Below, in pieces: positions 13,205-17,115 of a stretch of DNA of 17,115 nucleotides. The notes beneath the pieces were generated by a model. The model ran no database searches, was not told where the DNA came from, and was given only the letters and a program-made list of their open reading frames with translations. The DNA is from Candidatus Falkowbacteria bacterium RIFOXYC2_FULL_47_12. GTDB lineage: Bacteria > Patescibacteriota > Patescibacteriia > Patescibacteriales > XYC2-FULL-47-12. The position numbers and the translations under genes are program-made. The stretch's first letter is position 1, and every line of letters begins with the position of its first letter. The DNA lies in contig MFGL01000006.1 of NCBI GenBank assembly GCA_001778285.1, forward strand, positions 505-17,619, written 5' to 3'.

Positions 13205-13284
13205 ACCCCTCTGCCCTTCGGGCATCTCCCCTTAGTAAGGGGAGAAATTATTCCCCTCCTTACTAAGGAGGGGTTAGGGGAGGT
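13205..13284 (+). repeat. Tandem palindromic repeat array between rfbD and rfbA
   Basis: Three hairpins lie in a row: GCCC/GGGC (13213-13223), CTCCCCTTA with TAAGGGGAG (13226-13244), and CCCCTCCTTA with TAAGGAGGGG (13253-13273). The last is followed by a G-rich tail to 13284. The third unit and its tail are clearly related to the in-gene repeat at 8723-8759. Palindromic repeats of this general look are, from memory, common in metagenome-derived genomes; no database check was possible. The array fills the 86-base gap almost completely. Confidence 0.85.
13279..13284 (+). promoter_or_regulatory. Strong Shine-Dalgarno site for rfbA, supplied by the repeat
   Basis: GGAGGT lies five bases before the ATG at 13290, a near-ideal ribosome binding site. 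It is formed by the end of the palindromic repeat array. I see no comparable site at the other starts in the window, so it supports this start codon and stands out. Confidence 0.7.
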
Positions 13285-13289
13285 AAAAT

Positions 13290-14015
13290 ATGCGCGGTAT
13301 CATTCTATCCGGCGGCTCGGGCACACGGCTTTCGCCGCTTACAAAAATTACATCCAAACAATTACTTCCGGTTTATCACCGACCGATGATTTATTATCCC
13401 TTAAATACCCTAATAAAAGCCGGCATTAAAGAAATCTTAATAATTATCGCGCCGGAGCGGGCAGGGGACTACTTGAATTTATTGGGCAGCGGCAAAGAGC
13501 TTGGCTGTAAATTTACCTATGAAATCCAGGATAAGCCGCGCGGTTTGGCCGACGCCTATCGCATTGGCGAAAATTTCATTGACCAGGAAAGCGTCTGCAT
13601 GATTTTAGGCGACAACATCTTTGCAGATGATTTGAGCGAGGAAATAAAAAATTTTAAATCAGGGGGGAAGGCGTTCGCTAAAAAAGTGCCGGACCCGGAG
13701 CGTTTCGGGGTAGTTAAGTTTGACGGACAAATGAAAGCCGTTCAAATCGTGGAAAAACCAAAGGAATGGTTAAGCGATTATGCGCTCACGGGATTATATA
13801 TTTTTGATAACCGTGTGGTGGAAATCGCTAAAAATATACAGCCCAGCGCGCGCGGCGAAATAGAAATTACCGATATTCAAAATTGGTATCTGGAACGCGG
13901 CGAACTGGAAGTGGCGATGGTCAGAGGCGAATGGATTGACGCGGGTACTTTTGAAAGTTTACTGCGGGCGCAAAATTTAGCGAAAGAAAAGCTGGCAGAC
14001 AAACTTATACTCTGA
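13290..14015 (+). CDS. rfbA: Glucose-1-phosphate thymidylyltransferase, short form
   Basis: RmlA joins glucose-1-phosphate and dTTP to give dTDP-glucose, the first step to dTDP-rhamnose. The nucleotide-binding opening is IILSGGSGTRLSPLT (4-18), followed by SKQLLPVYHRPMIYYPL (22-38), very close to classical RmlA. EIQDKPRGLADAY (about 78-90) is the sugar and base-binding loop. ILGDNIF (105-111) carries the metal-binding Asp108. RGEWIDAGTFESLL near the end is also diagnostic. At 241 residues it lacks the C-terminal extension of the 290-residue enterobacterial enzyme, which takes part in tetramer formation and dTDP-rhamnose feedback binding; feedback control may therefore differ. The start is fixed by a strong Shine-Dalgarno site from the repeat array. 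Confidence 0.95.
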   Translation: MRGIILSGGSGTRLSPLTKITSKQLLPVYHRPMIYYPLNTLIKAGIKEILIIIAPERAGDYLNLLGSGKELGCKFTYEIQDKPRGLADAYRIGENFIDQESVCMILGDNIFADDLSEEIKNFKSGGKAFAKKVPDPERFGVVKFDGQMKAVQIVEKPKEWLSDYALTGLYIFDNRVVEIAKNIQPSARGEIEITDIQNWYLERGELEVAMVRGEWIDAGTFESLLRAQNLAKEKLADKLIL

Positions 14016-14017
14016 TT

Positions 14018-14023
14018 TATACT
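14018..14023 (+). promoter_or_regulatory. -10-like element placed for a leaderless galU transcript
   Basis: TATACT ends seven bases before the ATG at 14031, so the predicted start of transcription is at or beside the start codon. CAGACA (13996-14001) could serve as a -35 with a 16-base spacer. This resembles the arrangement at 2073 and 7799. Confidence 0.35.
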
Positions 14024-14030
14024 TAAAATT

Positions 14031-14897
14031 ATGAGCGCGATCAAAAAAGCAATTATACCCGTAGCCGGGGCAGGAACTAGATTTTTACCCGCCACCAAAG
14101 CCCAGCCCAAAGAAATGCTGCCGATTATTGACAAGCCGGTGGTGCAGTACATCGTGGAAGAAGCGGTCGCATCCGGCATTGAAGAAATTATTTTAGTTAC
14201 CGGCAGTTCCAAACGTTCCATTGAAGACCATTTTGATTACAATTACGAACTGGGCGCGCTGCTCAAAAAACAGGGCAAAAAAAAGCTTTGGCGGGAAATA
14301 AAAGCCATTGCTGACATGGCAAATTTTACCTATGTCCGCCAAAAAGGCCCTTACGGCAACGGCACGCCGATATTAAACTGCCGCCACCTCATCGGTGACG
14401 AGCCCTTTGCGGTTATTTGGGGCGATGATTTATTCGTCGGCGAGGGCAAACCGCGGCTGAAGCAGCTTATTGAAACTTATGAAAAATATACCGACCCGAT
14501 TTTGAGCTGCGTTGAAGTTGATGATGAAGGGACGAATAAATACGGCATCATTGACGGCGCCAAAGTAGAAGAAGATATTATTCAAGTAAAAAATATCGTG
14601 GAAAAGCCGGGTCCAAAAAAAGCGCCGTCGCGCTGGGGCAGTATTGGCGCTTACATTTTAACGCCGGACATCTTTCCGCTCTTAGCCAAAACTAAACTGG
14701 GCAAAGACGGAGAACTTTGGCTGGTGGACGCCATTTTTGCTTTGTCCAAAAAACGCCCGCTTTATGCTAAAAAAATTCAAGGTAAATTCTACGATACCGG
14801 CTCTAAATTCGGCTGGCTGAAAGCAAACATTGATTTTGCTCTTGCCAGGGATGATTTAAAAGGCGAGTTGAGAAAATACTTAAAAACAATTATTTGA
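14031..14897 (+). CDS. galU: UTP--glucose-1-phosphate uridylyltransferase
   Basis: GalU makes UDP-glucose from UTP and glucose-1-phosphate in the cytoplasm. The 288 residues fit the family. KAIIPVAGAGTRFLPATKA (6-24) and PKEMLPIIDKPVVQYIVEEA (26-45) are the nucleotide-binding and activation region. GDEPFAVIWGDDLF carries the metal-binding aspartates. VEKPGPKKAPS and GSIGAYILTPDIF are typical of the sugar-binding part. YDTGSKFGWLKANIDFAL closes the fold. The loop usually written GLGHAV reads YGNGTPI here, which I take as a lineage feature. The gene starts 15 bases after rfbA. Its 3' end overlaps that of the convergent PEGA gene by eight bases, with no terminator between. UDP-glucose could feed the glycosyltransferases at 4047-7778. 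Confidence 0.96.
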   Translation: MSAIKKAIIPVAGAGTRFLPATKAQPKEMLPIIDKPVVQYIVEEAVASGIEEIILVTGSSKRSIEDHFDYNYELGALLKKQGKKKLWREIKAIADMANFTYVRQKGPYGNGTPILNCRHLIGDEPFAVIWGDDLFVGEGKPRLKQLIETYEKYTDPILSCVEVDDEGTNKYGIIDGAKVEEDIIQVKNIVEKPGPKKAPSRWGSIGAYILTPDIFPLLAKTKLGKDGELWLVDAIFALSKKRPLYAKKIQGKFYDTGSKFGWLKANIDFALARDDLKGELRKYLKTII

Positions 14898-16245
14898 TGT
14901 TCAGTCGCCACAGAGCACGCTGCTCACCCAGCGGACTGACGAAGTAGAGAGAACTGCCGTTTTGGCTCAGGAAGGTGTCACCGGTTGCCTGCCAGTCCAA
15001 AATGTCAGTCACGTTCAGGTAATCGCGGTCACCGCGCTCAATGCTGGTAACGGCTGCCGGGGTATTGTACGTGACATACTGGCCGTTTAATAACGCCGAA
15101 CGAATAGGCCTGCTGATGCGCGTCAGCAGGCTGTTTGTTTTGTTGTCAATGTCGTAGCTCCAAATTTCAAAATCGTTCCAGTACAAAATGGTACCGTCGT
15201 TGACGCTGAAATCCCGGACGTTGCTCAATGAACTCTGCAGCGGCACAAACGAGAAAGGGTCAATAACATAGAGCAGCGCGTGCGCCGGTTCATACACATA
15301 GAGCAATTTTTCCTGAATGTTTTTAAATTCATACGAGCTGGCACCCGGAATGGAAATGGTTTTCAACGTTTTTAAAGTGTTGCCGTCGTAGATGACGACG
15401 GCACTGCCGTCCGGACGTGTTTCCAGCGTGTAGAGACTGCCGTCTTTTTGAAAAAAATCCTGCAGGCCGGCGGCGGTAAAGCGCAGTGAGCTCTTTTTCT
15501 GCGCCAGGTTAAACGAATAAATGCCGTTATGGTACAAAAATAAAATGTTGTTGTCAGCGGCATCCCAGCGCACGCGCGCGCCGGCAACGGGGAAGTACCG
15601 TCCAAGGTTGATTTCTTTTTGGCCGGTTTCCAGATTATAGACCGGCCAGTTTGCAAGCGTTAACAAAATTTTTCCGTTATGCGGTCCCCAAACAATGTCA
15701 AAGTTATTTGTCGGGGTTGCGGCGATGTCCAACGGCAGCGTGTTCAAGCGTCCGGTGTTTAACTCAACGACTATCAGCGATATATCCGTGACGACCGCGA
15801 GTTTGCTTTTATCGGGCGCGAGAGCGGTTTTGATGACGTTTTCGTTCACGAGCGGTTCGGGCGCGGATTGTTTCAAGAGCGTCACCGTGTCCAAAACAAC
15901 GGTTTGCCCCGGGTATAAAATAATTTTTTTATGGTAGCCAAAATAGCCATCTTTGGTTACGGTAATGTCATAGTCGTCGGGCAAAAGGTTATGCAGTTTC
16001 AGCGGCGTCAAGAGCGGCTTGTCTCCGTAGAAAAGCGTATAGAGCCAGTTGTACTTTCTTTTATCCCCCAAATGCACCTGCGCGCCGCGGGGGTCGGTTT
16101 TTATGATTAAAATGCCGGTGCGCTCAATGGCGCTATTTTTAAAATCAAAATTGTAGCCGGCGGCGTAAAAGAGTATCGCCGGCGTGATAATGAAAAACAG
16201 GAGAACGAAAACGATGTAGAGGATGCGGCGGTAAAGAAGCGTCAT
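14890..16245 (-). CDS. Membrane-anchored PEGA-domain protein with propeller-like C-terminus
   Basis: The PEGA domain is a small beta fold found in surface-associated proteins; its molecular role is unclear. The 451-residue protein has one N-terminal membrane helix (about 8-29, LYIVFVLLFFIITPAILFY). The PEGA domain (about 43-125) runs from GILIIKTDPRGAQVHLGD to LLPDDYDITVTKDGYFGY and ILYPGQTVVLDTVTL. The remaining 320 residues hold repeated short strands such as KLAVVTDISLIVVELNTG, FDIVWGPHNGKILLTLAN and SLYTLETRPDGSAVVIYDG, like the blades of a beta-propeller. I chose the ATG at 16245, one base after the murA stop; an in-frame TTG at 16254 would overlap murA. It is probably cotranscribed with murA, suggesting an envelope role. 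Confidence 0.85.
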   Translation of the reverse strand: MTLLYRRILYIVFVLLFFIITPAILFYAAGYNFDFKNSAIERTGILIIKTDPRGAQVHLGDKRKYNWLYTLFYGDKPLLTPLKLHNLLPDDYDITVTKDGYFGYHKKIILYPGQTVVLDTVTLLKQSAPEPLVNENVIKTALAPDKSKLAVVTDISLIVVELNTGRLNTLPLDIAATPTNNFDIVWGPHNGKILLTLANWPVYNLETGQKEINLGRYFPVAGARVRWDAADNNILFLYHNGIYSFNLAQKKSSLRFTAAGLQDFFQKDGSLYTLETRPDGSAVVIYDGNTLKTLKTISIPGASSYEFKNIQEKLLYVYEPAHALLYVIDPFSFVPLQSSLSNVRDFSVNDGTILYWNDFEIWSYDIDNKTNSLLTRISRPIRSALLNGQYVTYNTPAAVTSIERGDRDYLNVTDILDWQATGDTFLSQNGSSLYFVSPLGEQRALWRLNIK

Positions 16246-16246
16246 G

Positions 16247-17115
16247 TCAGTCAATTTCTTTGATGTCGGCTCCCAACTCCTTTAAACGCTCAATGATGCT
16301 TTCGTAGCCGCGGTTAATGGAGTAGAGGTTGCGCAGAATTGATTTGCCTTTGGCCGCCAGCATACAGATGAGAATATTCATGGCCGGGCGCAGGGCCGGC
16401 GGGCAGATAATTTCGGCTCCCTTCAGCGCCGTCGGACCTTCCACCACTAAGCGATGCGGGTCAAGCAGTTCAACGCGCGCGCCGAGTTTGCTGAGTTCCG
16501 TGGCGTAAATCGCCCGGTTTTCATAGACCCAATCGTGTATGATTGTTTTGCCCTTGGCGCAGTTTAAAATGGGCACGAAAAAATGCAGGTTATCTATGTT
16601 AATGCCCGGGTACGGCTGGGCATGAATTTTATCCGGCGGCGCGATTAATTTTGACGGCTGCACAAAAATATCCGCGAGCGCAAATTTCTTGTTTTTTGAC
16701 TGGTACTCTCTGACAAATTGAATCTTTTGTCCCATGACGCGAAGTTTTTCAAGCTCAATGCGCAAAAAATCAATCGGGCAGTTTTGAATGGTCAACTTTG
16801 AAGACGTTGCTATCGCGATGGCGATGAACGCCATTGACTCAATGGGGTCGGGCATAATGGGGTAGTCGGTAACCGGTTTGAGCGCGGCAACACCCGTAAT
16901 TTCCAAAACTTGCGTGCCAATGCCTTTGATGTTTGCGCCGGCTCTGTTTAAAAAATAACACAAATCCTGGGTCATATAATTTGAAGACGGGAAGCGGATA
17001 ATTGTTTTCCCCGGGAGCAAAACCGCGGCTAAAATGGTGTTTTCCGTGCCCATGTCGCTCATCTCATACATGGTAAAATCAGCCGCGCGCGCGCGCGTCG
17101 CATCCACAGTGATTT
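16247..17115 (-). CDS. murA: MurA-like UDP-GlcNAc enolpyruvyl transferase (5' end outside window)
   Basis: MurA adds enolpyruvate to UDP-N-acetylglucosamine, the first committed step of peptidoglycan synthesis. About 289 residues are visible, corresponding to roughly the last two thirds; the frame runs open through the right edge, and a GTG at 17107 is internal. GTENTILAAVLLPGKTI matches the GATENIMMAA line of MurA. YPGINIDNLHFF corresponds to the FPTDMQAQF region with its catalytic aspartate. ALRPAMNILICMLAAKGKS and SINRGYESIIERLKELGADI match the two conserved arginine-bearing segments near the C-terminus. The catalytic cysteine loop lies upstream of the visible part. The sequence is quite divergent (for example SINRGYE for HIDRGYE), so a paralogue with a changed role is possible. 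Confidence 0.88.
   Translation of the reverse strand, partial: ITVDATRARAADFTMYEMSDMGTENTILAAVLLPGKTIIRFPSSNYMTQDLCYFLNRAGANIKGIGTQVLEITGVAALKPVTDYPIMPDPIESMAFIAIAIATSSKLTIQNCPIDFLRIELEKLRVMGQKIQFVREYQSKNKKFALADIFVQPSKLIAPPDKIHAQPYPGINIDNLHFFVPILNCAKGKTIIHDWVYENRAIYATELSKLGARVELLDPHRLVVEGPTALKGAEIICPPALRPAMNILICMLAAKGKSILRNLYSINRGYESIIERLKELGADIKEID

Noticed and set aside
13205..13284. CRISPR array
   Set aside because: The units are palindromes of different length without regular spacers, and no cas gene is nearby.
17105..17107. GTG at 17107 as the start of the MurA-like gene
   Set aside because: The frame stays open upstream to the window edge, and the residues here match the middle of MurA, so this is an internal codon of a truncated gene.

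Overview
The window reads as a genome fragment of a Patescibacteria (CPR) bacterium, probably Parcubacteria-like. This is inferred from gene style, not from a marker gene. The signs are tightly packed genes with ATGA overlaps, almost no Shine-Dalgarno sites, moderate and uneven GC, and a gene set typical of these lineages: a three-helix CAP-domain protein, a PEGA-domain protein next to a MurA-like enzyme, a short RmlA and an atypical GalU.

Layout. Positions 1-991 (minus) hold a MacB-like ABC transporter permease, cut by the left edge. It diverges from a tRNA-dihydrouridine synthase (1067-2044), and the two predicted promoters overlap at their -10 elements. A CAP-domain membrane protein follows (2085-3386) and ends at a clear intrinsic terminator. 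A consensus-like promoter (3451-3479) then drives the RNase P RNA gene rnpB (about 3518-4033). No terminator is visible after rnpB, and 13 bases later a surface-glycan cluster begins. It contains a polyprenyl-phosphate sugar-1-phosphate transferase (4047), two GT4 glycosyltransferases (5488, 6624), a large membrane-anchored protein of unknown function (7811), a 59-residue two-helix membrane protein (9261), two cupins of which the first is RmlC-like (9437, 9877), a HIT protein (10222), a Nudix hydrolase (10632), rfbB (11177), rfbD (12361), rfbA (13290) and galU (14031). On the minus strand a PEGA-domain protein (14890-16245) and a MurA-like enzyme (16247 to the right edge) converge on galU.

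How the genes work together. RfbA, RfbB, the RmlC-like cupin and RfbD correspond to the route from glucose-1-phosphate and dTTP to dTDP-L-rhamnose, and GalU makes UDP-glucose. The membrane transferase would load the first sugar phosphate on a lipid carrier, and the GT4 enzymes would extend it. The HIT and Nudix proteins may clean up nucleotide by-products. The product is presumably a surface polysaccharide or glycoconjugate. No flippase or polymerase is seen in the window.

Most unusual elements. (1) A structured 190-base element lies between rfbB and rfbD, flanked by a perfect 11-base direct repeat. It looks like a small mobile or insertional RNA element, and its G-U wobble pattern favours the plus strand. 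(2) The RNase P RNA has a replaced P12 arm, an extra hairpin near its 3' end, and GGA where the tRNA-CCA-binding GGU is expected. (3) A palindromic, G-rich repeat sits in frame inside the 7811-9253 gene. A related tandem copy supplies the only strong Shine-Dalgarno site seen here, for rfbA. (4) Three genes have a -10-like hexamer 6-7 bases before ATG, suggesting leaderless transcripts.
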